64,000 nucleotides of DNA from Embleya scabrispora DSM 41855. GTDB lineage: Bacteria > Actinomycetota > Actinomycetes > Streptomycetales > Streptomycetaceae. A program made the translations under genes and the position numbers. The DNA is taken from positions 325,321-389,320 of the forward strand of contig NZ_KB889562.1 of NCBI RefSeq assembly GCF_000372745.1. The letters run 5' to 3'. This document shows, in pieces, positions 1 through 8,140 of this stretch. The notes under the pieces were generated by a model. That model did not search any database. It saw nothing but the letters and a program-made list of their open reading frames with translations, and was not told the origin of the DNA. Positions within the stretch are counted from its first letter, which is position 1; each line of letters begins with the position of its first letter.

Positions 1-438
1 CATCAGTTCCACTCGGGTCCCGTCCGGGTCGGCCAGGAAGACCAGTTCGGTCGAGCCGGTGTCGCTGCGCAGACTGGCCCGCGTGTCGGCCAGCAGCGTG
101 CCGCCGTGCGCGACCAGGCGCGCCGCGGCGGCGTCCACGTCCTCGACGATGAAGGACAGGTGGGTCAGCCCGAGTTGGTTGCGCCGCCGCGACGGCTCGC
201 CCAGCGGGTCCGGCGAGGTGTAGTGCAGCAGTTCCACGACCATGCCCGCCTTGGCGATCATCTGCGACACCAGGCGCACATCGCCCTCGACCTCCAGGGT
301 GTGGGCGACCTCGTTGCCCACGTCGTAGCGCACCACCGGAGCGAAGCCCAGGCCGTCGCAGTAGAACCTCAGCGCCCGGTCCAGATCGGTGACACACAGA
401 CCCAGGTGGGACGCGTTGTAGCTGATGGCCTCGGACAT
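1..438 (-). CDS. VOC family (glyoxalase-fold) protein, 3' end cut by window
   Basis: The protein begins MSEAISYNASHLGLCVTDLD, the typical opening of a VOC fold with a metal-ligand histidine near residue 11. A second half follows containing GLTHLSFIVEDVDAA and ending FLADPDGTRVEL, the canonical last strand of the family. It is therefore nearly complete, with only the last few residues beyond base 1. VOC members include glyoxalases, dioxygenases and epimerases, and the substrate cannot be read here. The ATG at 436-438 has a perfect 15-bp palindrome centred about 27 bases upstream (458-472), shared with catabolic genes near 48.4 and 52.1 kb, which suggests co-regulation with them. Confidence 0.85.
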   Translation of the reverse strand, partial: MSEAISYNASHLGLCVTDLDRALRFYCDGLGFAPVVRYDVGNEVAHTLEVEGDVRLVSQMIAKAGMVVELLHYTSPDPLGEPSRRRNQLGLTHLSFIVEDVDAAAARLVAHGGTLLADTRASLRSDTGSTELVFLADPDGTRVELM

Positions 439-457
439 GGTGCGACTCCCGGCTTTG

Positions 458-472
458 CTGACGGTGCGTCAG
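458..472. promoter_or_regulatory. 15-bp palindromic operator, copy 1
   Basis: CTGACG-GTG-CGTCAG is a perfect inverted repeat with 6-base arms and a 3-base centre, about 20 bases upstream of the VOC start codon. The same motif occurs at 48363-48377, 52067-52081 and 52163-52177, each time just upstream of a metabolic gene. Its size and symmetry fit a TetR-type repressor dimer; the regulator is not identified. Confidence 0.6.
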
Positions 473-626
473 GTCGGTTGGTGCCCGCACGCTAGCAACG
501 GCGGGCACAATGATCCACCGTCGTATCCGGCCCGCCCGCGCGCTGCGGCCCCACCCGATGCCGATCCGCGCAGTGCCGATCCGCCGGTCCCGCCCCGCGC
601 GCCCCCGCCGCTCCGCCGTGCCCCGC

Positions 627-1424
627 TCAGTCGGTGACCAGGTCGCCCTCCAGCACCGTGACCGCCCCTCCCGACAGCCGCACCCGGTCGCCGACCAACT
701 CCACGCCGACCGTGCCGCCGCGCGCCGACAGTTGCGCGCCGTTCATCCGCCTGCGGTCCAGGCGCGGCGCCCAGTACGGACCGAGCACGCAGTGCGCCGA
801 ACCGGTGACCGGATCCTCGGCGACGCCCACCGAGGGGGCGAACACGCGCGAGACGAAGTCGGCCCGACCCTCGCCCGCGGCGGTGATGATCAGCGCCCGG
901 TACGGCAGCGCGGCGATCATCTCCAGGTCCGGGACCACCGCCCGTACGGCCGCCTCGGACGCCACCTCGACCAGCAGGTCGTCACCACCCGCGGCCACCC
1001 GGATCGGCTCGACCCCCAGGGCCAGACCCAGGTCGGCCGGTACCGGCACCTCGCGCGGCGGCAGCGCGGGGAAGTCCAGGAGCACACCGGAACTGTCCAG
1101 GGTCGCGGTGAGCACCCCGCTGCGGGTCGCGAAGCGGATCCGCGAAGCGCTCGCCAGGCCCTGCCCGAACAGCACGTGCGCGGTCGCCAGGGTCGCGTGC
1201 CCGCACAGGTCCACCTCGGTCTGCGGGGTGAACCAGCGCAGCGTGAAGTCCGCGTCGACGCCCGCCGCGGGCACCGCGAACGCGGTCTCGGAATGCCGCA
1301 TCTCGGCCGCGACCGACTGCATCCAGGCGACGTCGTCGGCATGCGCGGAGTCGGGCAGACACACCCCCGCCGGATTGCCTCGGAACGGTCGATCGGTGAA
1401 CGCGTCCACGATAAAAATCCGCAT
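627..1424 (-). CDS. PhzF family isomerase/epimerase-like protein
   Basis: This 265-residue protein starts MRIFIVDAFTDRPFRGNPAGVC, the PhzF signature. The catalytic acid motif SETAF lies near residue 46, LCGHATLATAHVLF near residue 73, and the second-lobe motif EDPVTGSAHCVLGPYW follows. PhzF-fold enzymes are cytosolic cofactor-independent isomerases; true PhzF acts in phenazine synthesis, but most family members have unknown substrates and nothing here indicates phenazines. The ATG lies 5 bases after the stop of the large GAP1-vWA gene and no clear ribosome site precedes it. It is therefore probably the last, translationally dependent gene of the 17.5-0.6 kb transcript, although its metabolic character does not match that operon. 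Confidence 0.88.
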   Translation of the reverse strand: MRIFIVDAFTDRPFRGNPAGVCLPDSAHADDVAWMQSVAAEMRHSETAFAVPAAGVDADFTLRWFTPQTEVDLCGHATLATAHVLFGQGLASASRIRFATRSGVLTATLDSSGVLLDFPALPPREVPVPADLGLALGVEPIRVAAGGDDLLVEVASEAAVRAVVPDLEMIAALPYRALIITAAGEGRADFVSRVFAPSVGVAEDPVTGSAHCVLGPYWAPRLDRRRMNGAQLSARGGTVGVELVGDRVRLSGGAVTVLEGDLVTD

Positions 1425-1429
1425 GCCGG

Positions 1430-4400
1430 TCACGGTACCCGGCGGTGTCGAACACGGGGACGTACCCACGACCACCCGAACCACACGGCGCCGCCGAACG
1501 TGAGCGTGCCCAGGCCCACCAGCAGCCACGGCCACCAGCTGAGGTCCACCCGTTCGTCGCCCCGATAGAGCAGGTCGTCGCCGGACACCTCCGGTCGCAG
1601 TTCGAGCCGGGTGTTCGGCAGGTGCTCCTTGAACGACTCGGCCAGCGGCGTGTGCACCTCGCCGACCACGCGCGCCCTGGCCTCGTAGTGGCCGGCGTCC
1701 GCCCACATGCCGTCGGTGCGGTGCGTACGCGCGGCGAGGTTGACCGAGAAATAGACCGGTCGACCCGGCGACAACAACGGCGCGCCGTCCTTGAGGCCGA
1801 CCACCCCGACGCCGTCCACCCGCAGCCGGGTGACCTGGAGCGGGACCCGGGTCGTGGTCGCGACCAGGCGCAGGCACAATTCGCGGCCCGAGGACAGGTC
1901 GAGCCGGGTGTTCGGCGGCACCGGTTGGAACGTGCGGCAGTCCAGCGCGTCCGGCTGCTCGGCCGGCGGCATCAACCACGTCGCCTGCACACCCCGGTCC
2001 CGGTCCGCCGCCACGATCCGGGCGGCGCTGCGCAGTTGCAGACCGGTTCGGGCCTGGGTCAGGCCGGCGCCCGGGTCGGCCGGGTTGTCCCGCAGGACGC
2101 GCGTGTCCGACAACACCCGTTGCAGGGCCGGCCCCGCGCTGCTGTCGCTCGCCAGCGGGATCGCGAAGCCGGTGACCGTGCGACCCTCCTCGCCGAGCCG
2201 GTCGAAGTCCTTGCGCAGGTCCGGGCCGACCGCGTCGCGGGCCGCGTCCGAGAGCAGCAGCACCCCGTTCACCGAGTTCGGCGCGGAGGTGCGCAGTACG
2301 GTCAGCGCCCGGTCCAGCGCCGCATGCAGATCGGCGGGCTCCGATGCCCGAGTCGACGGCGGGGTGCCGGCCGAGCCGCCCTCCGGCGGATCACCGGCCC
2401 GCGGGGCGGGCAACCGCGCGGCCATCGCGGCCGGATCGGTGACCGGTTCGAGGCCGTTGCCGTACTCGGTCGCGGTGCCGTCGAAGCTGATCAGCGAGAC
2501 CCGGTCGGACGCAGTGAACCGGCCCAGGAACGCGGTCATCGCGGTCTTGACCGCGGCGTAGCGACCGGTGCGGTTCATCGACTCCGAAGCGTCGACCAGG
2601 ATCACGTAGTTCGCGCCCTCGCGGTCCGCGCCCAGGCTCGCGATCAGCCGCTCGGCGCCGTACGGATCTGCCGGCTCGGCACCGACCGCCGCCGGCCGCG
2701 CGGCCGCCGCCGAGTCGTGCGCGGGCACCGCGGCCCACAGCGCGATCAGGGTCAGGACCACCGCGACGGCGAGCGCCCGCGGCCCCTCGCCGTGTTTGAG
2801 CGCGGCCCGCAGTTGTTTGAGGTGTCGGCGGAACGCGTCGAACTCGTCCTGTTCGCGCTCGACGATCAGCAGTGCCGCCTCCGGCCCCCAGCTGTGCGCG
2901 GCGATCAGCACCCGAATCGCCCGCAGTTCCTCGCGTGCCTGCGCCGGGGTCGGCCCGCGGGCGGTCAGTTCGCGTTCCAGATGGGGCAGCAGCAGGTCGC
3001 GCTCGCGGTCGCCGGCGCCGTGCCACCAGCGGCCGACCTCGCGCACGTACAGGTCGCGGCGCGCCCGGGCCGGACCGTCGACGATCTCACCCGCCCACAC
3101 CCGGGCCGCCGCTTCGGCGTCCGCCCCGAGCAGCGCGTCGCGGAACCAGCCGCTCGCGGCGCGCGCGGCCAGTTCCGGGCGGGCCCGGGCGACCGCCGCC
3201 CACCACTCGTTGTCCAGACCGGGCAGTTCGGCCAGGCGGGGGTCGGCGAGTACCGCGTCCGCGACCGCGGCGGTGACCGCGGGATCGCCGGAGCGGACGA
3301 GTTCGCCGAGCAGTTCGGCGGTGACCGGCACGGCACGCAGCAGCGCGGCGATCCAACCGGCGAACCGCCCCTCGGCGACCGGCTCGTGCCGCAGCGCCAA
3401 CAGGTCCGCCGCGACGTACGGCCCGTCCGCGGGCGCGCCGCCCAGCGCGAGCCGCAGCACGTCGGCGCGTACCCGGGCGGCGACCGGGGCCTGGGCACCC
3501 AGCGGGGTGCCCAGGAGGGCGGCCAGGCCCTGTGCGGCGGGATCCGCGCGGCGGTCGGTGAGCGGGACCAGGGTCGGCCACAGGTCGTGCAGGACGGCGG
3601 CGATCGTCGCGGAGTCGGTGTGCCCGGCCAGGCGCAGCGTGAACACCGCCTCGGCACTCGGTATTTCGGCCGTCCGCAGGCGCTCGCCCGCCAACAGCGC
3701 GTACGGCGCGAGCCATTCGGGCGCGCGATCGTCCCACGGCCGAATCACCTCCAGCCACGCGCGCAGATCCGCGCCCGAGGTGTCCAGGAGCCGGCGCAGC
3801 ACCACCGGGTGGTTCCACAGCGCGTCGTAGAGCGCGGGCACGTCGGTGGTCGGCGCCGGGCCCAACAGTCGGCACAGGTCGGCGATCAGCGCCTCGGGCG
3901 AGACCGAACCGGCGTCGACCCGGCTCGCGCCGTCCGCCGCCGGGTCCGCGCCGCGCGGGGCTCGCGGTTCGGTGCCGGCGGGCGGGGTGGCGCCGGCCAG
4001 CAGCGGTGGCACCGGGCCCAGCAGGACGTGCACGAGCCGATCGCCTCGCCCCGCCGCCACCGCCGTGTTCCAGCCGACCGCCAACCCCGCCGGCCGGGCC
4101 CGCAGCGCGGCGGCCATGTCCCGGGTCACCTCGTCGCCGTCCTCCGCGCGCCAGCGCTCGGCGATCGGGGCGGCCAGCGTGGTGTCCCCGCTCAACAACC
4201 GGTCCAGCGCGGACGCGGGACGTGCCTCGATCGCGGGCGCCCGCGCGGCGGGGCCGGCCGCGGCGGCGCCCACGAACTCGGCGGCCGAGCGCCGCGTATC
4301 GACGCCCTCGCCCACCCCGGCGGCCCGCGCGCCCGCCTCGGCGAGCAACCCGAGCAGGTGATCCCCGGCGGCGGGCATGCCGGGTTCGTGCAGCGTCGCG

Positions 4401-5146
4401 AGTGCGGCGATCAGCGGGTCGAGCCCGACGCGGCGGCGCAGCGTGGTCAGTTCGCCCAGATAGGCGCGGGCCGCGGGCAGATCGGGCAGATCGGGCATGC
4501 CGTCCAGGGCGACCCGCACCGTGCCAGGGGCGGGCACCCGGCCGAAGGCCAGCCGCGGTCGCAGTCGTCCGGTGGAGCCCATCGAGGTGGCGAAGCGCAG
4601 CCCGGCGCGGCAGCCGTACGGCAACAACGCGGCCACTCGGTCCAGGAGTTCCAGTCGGCCCCGGGTGTCCAGGCGGTCCGCGCCGGTGATCACCACCGGG
4701 CCGGCCAGGACCGCCGCCGCGACGCCCGCGAGCCATCCGAAGTCGCCCGCCCGAACACCGACCTCGGCCGGCGAGCCGGGCAGCCGGACCCGCAGCGGTC
4801 GCTCCCGGTCGGTGGGCAGTTCGATGCCGCGAAAGGCCAGCCACAGCGCGGTGTAGCCGGCCGTGGCGGCGGCGATCTCGGCGTACGGCGCGGTGAAGTA
4901 GCGGACGCCGTCCGCATCGCGCAGGGTCATCGCGACGAACGGGTCCTCGCGTCCGGTGCTGGTCAGTCCCACCCACCCGGGCGGCGCGTACTCGTCCAGG
5001 GTCGGTCGCACCAGCCGCTCGAAGTGTGCCCGTCGTTCCGGCCCCGCGCTGCACGCCGGCACCCGACCGTCGTGGTACCAGGCCCAATGCGCCCGCAGCG
5101 TGCCCGCGGTCTCGCGAGGGCGGTCGTGTCGGTCGGTCGCGTCCAC
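1430..5146 (-). CDS. GTPase-associated protein 1-like region fused to membrane-anchored vWA domain
   Basis: A 1238-residue protein. The first ~250 residues resemble the GAP1 (GTPase-associated protein 1) family of actinobacteria; the stretch LLDRVAALLPYGCRAGLRF is characteristic. A long helical middle region follows, then a membrane segment near residue 795 (LAVAVVLTLIALWAAV). Next is a vWA domain with an intact MIDAS motif DASES near residues 847-851 and VLLLSDAAR further on, then a beta-rich segment, and a C-terminal membrane helix (WPWLLVGLGTLTFGGAVWF) with a basic tail. By topology the vWA would face outside and the GAP1 part inside. The GTG start is preceded by AAAGG. It is the fourth gene after the zinc-ribbon/GTPase/vWA set. 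The GAP1 assignment is from memory of the family, not a search. Confidence 0.72.
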   Translation of the reverse strand: MDATDRHDRPRETAGTLRAHWAWYHDGRVPACSAGPERRAHFERLVRPTLDEYAPPGWVGLTSTGREDPFVAMTLRDADGVRYFTAPYAEIAAATAGYTALWLAFRGIELPTDRERPLRVRLPGSPAEVGVRAGDFGWLAGVAAAVLAGPVVITGADRLDTRGRLELLDRVAALLPYGCRAGLRFATSMGSTGRLRPRLAFGRVPAPGTVRVALDGMPDLPDLPAARAYLGELTTLRRRVGLDPLIAALATLHEPGMPAAGDHLLGLLAEAGARAAGVGEGVDTRRSAAEFVGAAAAGPAARAPAIEARPASALDRLLSGDTTLAAPIAERWRAEDGDEVTRDMAAALRARPAGLAVGWNTAVAAGRGDRLVHVLLGPVPPLLAGATPPAGTEPRAPRGADPAADGASRVDAGSVSPEALIADLCRLLGPAPTTDVPALYDALWNHPVVLRRLLDTSGADLRAWLEVIRPWDDRAPEWLAPYALLAGERLRTAEIPSAEAVFTLRLAGHTDSATIAAVLHDLWPTLVPLTDRRADPAAQGLAALLGTPLGAQAPVAARVRADVLRLALGGAPADGPYVAADLLALRHEPVAEGRFAGWIAALLRAVPVTAELLGELVRSGDPAVTAAVADAVLADPRLAELPGLDNEWWAAVARARPELAARAASGWFRDALLGADAEAAARVWAGEIVDGPARARRDLYVREVGRWWHGAGDRERDLLLPHLERELTARGPTPAQAREELRAIRVLIAAHSWGPEAALLIVEREQDEFDAFRRHLKQLRAALKHGEGPRALAVAVVLTLIALWAAVPAHDSAAAARPAAVGAEPADPYGAERLIASLGADREGANYVILVDASESMNRTGRYAAVKTAMTAFLGRFTASDRVSLISFDGTATEYGNGLEPVTDPAAMAARLPAPRAGDPPEGGSAGTPPSTRASEPADLHAALDRALTVLRTSAPNSVNGVLLLSDAARDAVGPDLRKDFDRLGEEGRTVTGFAIPLASDSSAGPALQRVLSDTRVLRDNPADPGAGLTQARTGLQLRSAARIVAADRDRGVQATWLMPPAEQPDALDCRTFQPVPPNTRLDLSSGRELCLRLVATTTRVPLQVTRLRVDGVGVVGLKDGAPLLSPGRPVYFSVNLAARTHRTDGMWADAGHYEARARVVGEVHTPLAESFKEHLPNTRLELRPEVSGDDLLYRGDERVDLSWWPWLLVGLGTLTFGGAVWFGWSWVRPRVRHRRVP

Positions 5147-5206
5147 GTGAGCCTTTCTGTGCGCGGGGTGGCGGTCGGGGCAGGGGCCGGTCCGGTCTTC
5201 CGGGGT

Positions 5207-7126
5207 TCAGCCGGGCGGCTGGGGTGTCGTCGGACGAAGGGACAGTGGTGGTTTCGCCGATTTCGGTTGTTCCCCGTCAACGGTCGATGTGACCCCCTCG
5301 GGGTCCACGTTCTGCGGATGCTCCTCGACCCGTGCGCAGTGCTCCGGCTCCTCGCTCGGCGTGTCGTCCTCGGGTCGTTCGAATACGAAATTCGGTCGAT
5401 ACGGCGCCGAGTCGCTGTGCTCGACCGGTTCCGGTCGGCGGCGCACCCGGACACAGACGCCGTACAGCATGGTGCTCTCGTCGATGCTCAGGCGCCGCCG
5501 GGCCGTGCTCGTACGGCCCTCGTGTTCGTGTCGTGCGGTGATGGTCACCCCGCGCCCGGCTCGGGGCCGGCGACCCCGGGCCAGGAAGGATGTGGTGGCG
5601 CCCTTGATCGGCGCGTCCCTGTCCCACTCGTGGCGCATGCCCCGGACCCGCCATGCGGCGGCATCGGGGAACTCGGGCCTCGTCTGCTCCCCCAGGCTCA
5701 GTTCGATGGACACGCCCTCGGGAAACACCCGCCAGTACGTGGTCGCCGCCGCCGCCGTGAGCGCGAGTGCGAGCACGATCCAGGCCCACACCGACCAGGT
5801 GACCGAACCGCGCACGCTCCCGGTGTAGTCGAGCCCACCACCCAGCAGGTCGGGAGCCACGTACGGACCGTCGGCCCGCAGGAGGTCGGCGAATTCGGCG
5901 GCCCGGGTGGCCGTCACGGTGCCGCGCAGCCTGGTCGCCGCCGCGTAGCCGCGGGAGGTGCCGAACGAGTCGGATCGGGTGCGGTCGGGAGCCCGGAGTT
6001 CGACCAGGACGTGGCGCGGGATGCCCGGTTCCAGCGTGATCGGCATGTGCGGCAGTCCGCGGTCCAGCTCCGGGTCGCCGGTGTGCAGTTCGGCGACGGT
6101 CACCCGGATGTGCCGAGCGCTCGATGTCAGGGTCAGGCACAACACGGTGGGCGCGGACAGGTCGACCGGTTCGGCCGGGGCCTGGGAATCGGCACAGTCG
6201 GCGGCATCGGGGGCCACGCCACGCGCGTGTGCGGGCCCCGGTCCGAAGCCGGCCCGGACCGCCGCGCCTTGATCCGAGCGCACCAGCGCGACGCCCTTGC
6301 GCTTGCGCGCGTCCTGTTCGAGGTCGCGCAGCCGGGCGGCCTGTTGGCTGACCGTGCCGCTGAGCGTCTGCGCCTTGGGCAGCACCTCGGCGATCAGGTC
6401 GACACCGCGTGCGTTCTCGCCGAGCGGCAGCGCGTAGGCGCCGATCGGTCCGCGCCGCTCGACCGCCTTCGCGTACTCCTGCCGCAGCGTCGCCCAACCG
6501 GGCGACTTGGCGTTCGCGAACGCCGGATTGCCCGGCGCGTACAACTGGGCGTCGGTGAGCACCACGATCGCGGTGGGCGGCAGGTACCCGGCCGTGAGCC
6601 GGTCGTCGGCGGCGATGATCTCGGACACCGACACCATCGCGGCGCCGAAGTCGCTCTCGGTGTCGTTCGGCTTGGGCAGCGCGGCGAGGAAGTCCGCGAT
6701 CGCCTTGTCGCCCTGCGGTGCCTTGGTCAGCGGCAGATGGGTGGTGGTCTTCGCGCCGAACCTGATCACCGAGATCCGGTCGTTGGCGGGCATCGCCGAC
6801 AGGAAGTCCTTCAGGGCCGTCTTGGCCGCGTCGTAGTTGCCGTCGTCCAGCATCGAGGTCGAGACGTCGAGCACGACGTAGAAGTCGGCCGGTTGGGTAT
6901 CCGCGCCCAACTCGTCGAGCAGTTGCCCGGTGGCCGCGGCCGGGTCGGTGGTCCGCGGGTCGTCCGACCGGCGGGCGGCGGGCGTGGCGGGCGCGCACAG
7001 CAGCACGAGCAGGAGTGCCGGCAGGCCGAGCAGGAGCAGCCGAGTTCGACGCGAGGCCCGGCGCATGTGGCTCGACGCGGATCGGGGTATCGACGCGGAC
7101 CGGGGTACGGATGCGGATCGGGACAA
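5207..7126 (-). CDS. Secreted/membrane vWA domain protein with TTG start
   Basis: A 639-residue protein. The TTG at 7124-7126 is chosen because AAGGAGGGG lies 8 bases upstream, overlapping the GTPase stop, whereas the internal ATG at 7066 has no ribosome site. From TTG the N-terminus holds a short tandem repeat (SRSASVPRSASIPRSASS), then a basic signal-anchor (RRTRLLLLGLPALLLVLLCA). A vWA domain follows with complete MIDAS DVSTS near residue 90 and the later VLTDAQ strand. After a beta-rich region comes a membrane helix (VWAWIVLALALTAAAATTYW) and a roughly 170-residue cytoplasmic tail. vWA domains bind protein partners through a metal ion. It sits 4 bases after the GTPase gene and 60 bases before the GAP1-vWA gene, so the two vWA ectodomains could interact. 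Confidence 0.82.
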   Translation of the reverse strand: MSRSASVPRSASIPRSASSHMRRASRRTRLLLLGLPALLLVLLCAPATPAARRSDDPRTTDPAAATGQLLDELGADTQPADFYVVLDVSTSMLDDGNYDAAKTALKDFLSAMPANDRISVIRFGAKTTTHLPLTKAPQGDKAIADFLAALPKPNDTESDFGAAMVSVSEIIAADDRLTAGYLPPTAIVVLTDAQLYAPGNPAFANAKSPGWATLRQEYAKAVERRGPIGAYALPLGENARGVDLIAEVLPKAQTLSGTVSQQAARLRDLEQDARKRKGVALVRSDQGAAVRAGFGPGPAHARGVAPDAADCADSQAPAEPVDLSAPTVLCLTLTSSARHIRVTVAELHTGDPELDRGLPHMPITLEPGIPRHVLVELRAPDRTRSDSFGTSRGYAAATRLRGTVTATRAAEFADLLRADGPYVAPDLLGGGLDYTGSVRGSVTWSVWAWIVLALALTAAAATTYWRVFPEGVSIELSLGEQTRPEFPDAAAWRVRGMRHEWDRDAPIKGATTSFLARGRRPRAGRGVTITARHEHEGRTSTARRRLSIDESTMLYGVCVRVRRRPEPVEHSDSAPYRPNFVFERPEDDTPSEEPEHCARVEEHPQNVDPEGVTSTVDGEQPKSAKPPLSLRPTTPQPPG

Positions 7127-7129
7127 CGG

Positions 7130-8140
7130 TCACCCCTCCTTGGCCGTGCTCGTGGCACGCATCTCCAGGATCGGCTCGACGATCCCTTGCGGGCGCGGCC
7201 GGCCCTCGCAGCGCTTCCGGTCCGAGGTGACGTTGCGGCAACTTTCCGGGTCGATCCGCTTGTGCTCGGGGCTGCGAAAGCCGGCCGAGCTGGTCGCGTA
7301 GTAGCGAATCCGGGCGAAGTATCGGGCCAACAACTCGGGCAGTTCGGCCGCCCCCGCTCCGAACTTGCTTCTCGGGTCGCACAGCCAGTGGAAGAACGCC
7401 TCGGGGTCGCGCACCCGGACCCGGCCGTGTCGATCCAGCTCTGCCCACGCGCCCGACCTGGCCTCGCTGAACACGCGCTCGTGGTCGATCTTGGAGATAC
7501 ACACCGCCAACTCGATCGGCAGCCGGTCGACGTCCTTGGTCCGGTTCTGCTGATAGGCGATCGCTCCCCGGAGCAGACGTCGCAGGTCGTCGAACCAGTC
7601 GACGTCCTCGCAGGTCGGGTCGAACAGCAGGATCAAGCCGGTACGGGTGTTCAGATCGGCCTGCACCGCCTGGTAATCGGAGCCGGTCGGGGTCGGCAGT
7701 TCGCGCACGGCGGCCACGAATCGGGTGCGGTCGGCGAGCCCGCGCAGCAGCCGGAGGCGCGGGCGGCGGCGGAACAGGAAGCGGTACTCCTGTGGCTCGG
7801 GCGACCACGTCGGGAACGCGTAGGGTTCGGACAGCATGGCCCGAGCCTTCTCCTGGAGCTCGAAGGTGGCCTGGTCGCCGGCACGGACCCGCCAACCCGG
7901 GTTGTGCTGCTCCGAGTTCCGACCCTGTTCGACCCGTCGGCAGGACTCCTCGGCGGCCTCCTCGACCATCGCGAGAAAGGTGGTCCGGCCCGAACCCGGC
8001 GCGCCCCACAGGGCTATGCGCTTCTCCGGGACGGTGCCCACCGGCGGATACCCGGTCGTATGCCCGACCACAAGGTCGGCCACGCTGTCGGTGGCCGCCT
8101 CGACCACTTCGCCGGCCGCGTTCTCGATCGGGTCGCTCAT
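7130..8140 (-). CDS. P-loop GTPase (TRAFAC-like) of the GAP1-associated module
   Basis: A 336-residue protein starting MSDPIENAAGEVVEAATDSV. The Walker A/G1 motif is GAPGSGRTTF near residue 45, a hydrophobic strand ending in Asp (LILLFDP) corresponds to G3, and a G4-like SKID motif occurs in ICISKID-type context (AVCISKIDHERVF). An Arg replaces the usual Lys of GKT in the P-loop. The C-terminus is rich in Cys and basic residues. No membrane segment is seen. The ATG overlaps the upstream zinc-ribbon gene's TGA by one base (TGATG), implying coupled translation. Known relatives sit beside GAP1-related and vWA proteins in streptomycetes and are proposed switch components of conflict systems; the actual signal is unknown. 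Confidence 0.8.
   Translation of the reverse strand: MSDPIENAAGEVVEAATDSVADLVVGHTTGYPPVGTVPEKRIALWGAPGSGRTTFLAMVEEAAEESCRRVEQGRNSEQHNPGWRVRAGDQATFELQEKARAMLSEPYAFPTWSPEPQEYRFLFRRRPRLRLLRGLADRTRFVAAVRELPTPTGSDYQAVQADLNTRTGLILLFDPTCEDVDWFDDLRRLLRGAIAYQQNRTKDVDRLPIELAVCISKIDHERVFSEARSGAWAELDRHGRVRVRDPEAFFHWLCDPRSKFGAGAAELPELLARYFARIRYYATSSAGFRSPEHKRIDPESCRNVTSDRKRCEGRPRPQGIVEPILEMRATSTAKEG

Noticed and set aside
627-1424. phzF as a sign of a phenazine cluster.
   Set aside because: No other phz-type genes are in the window and the PhzF fold is widespread in unrelated roles.
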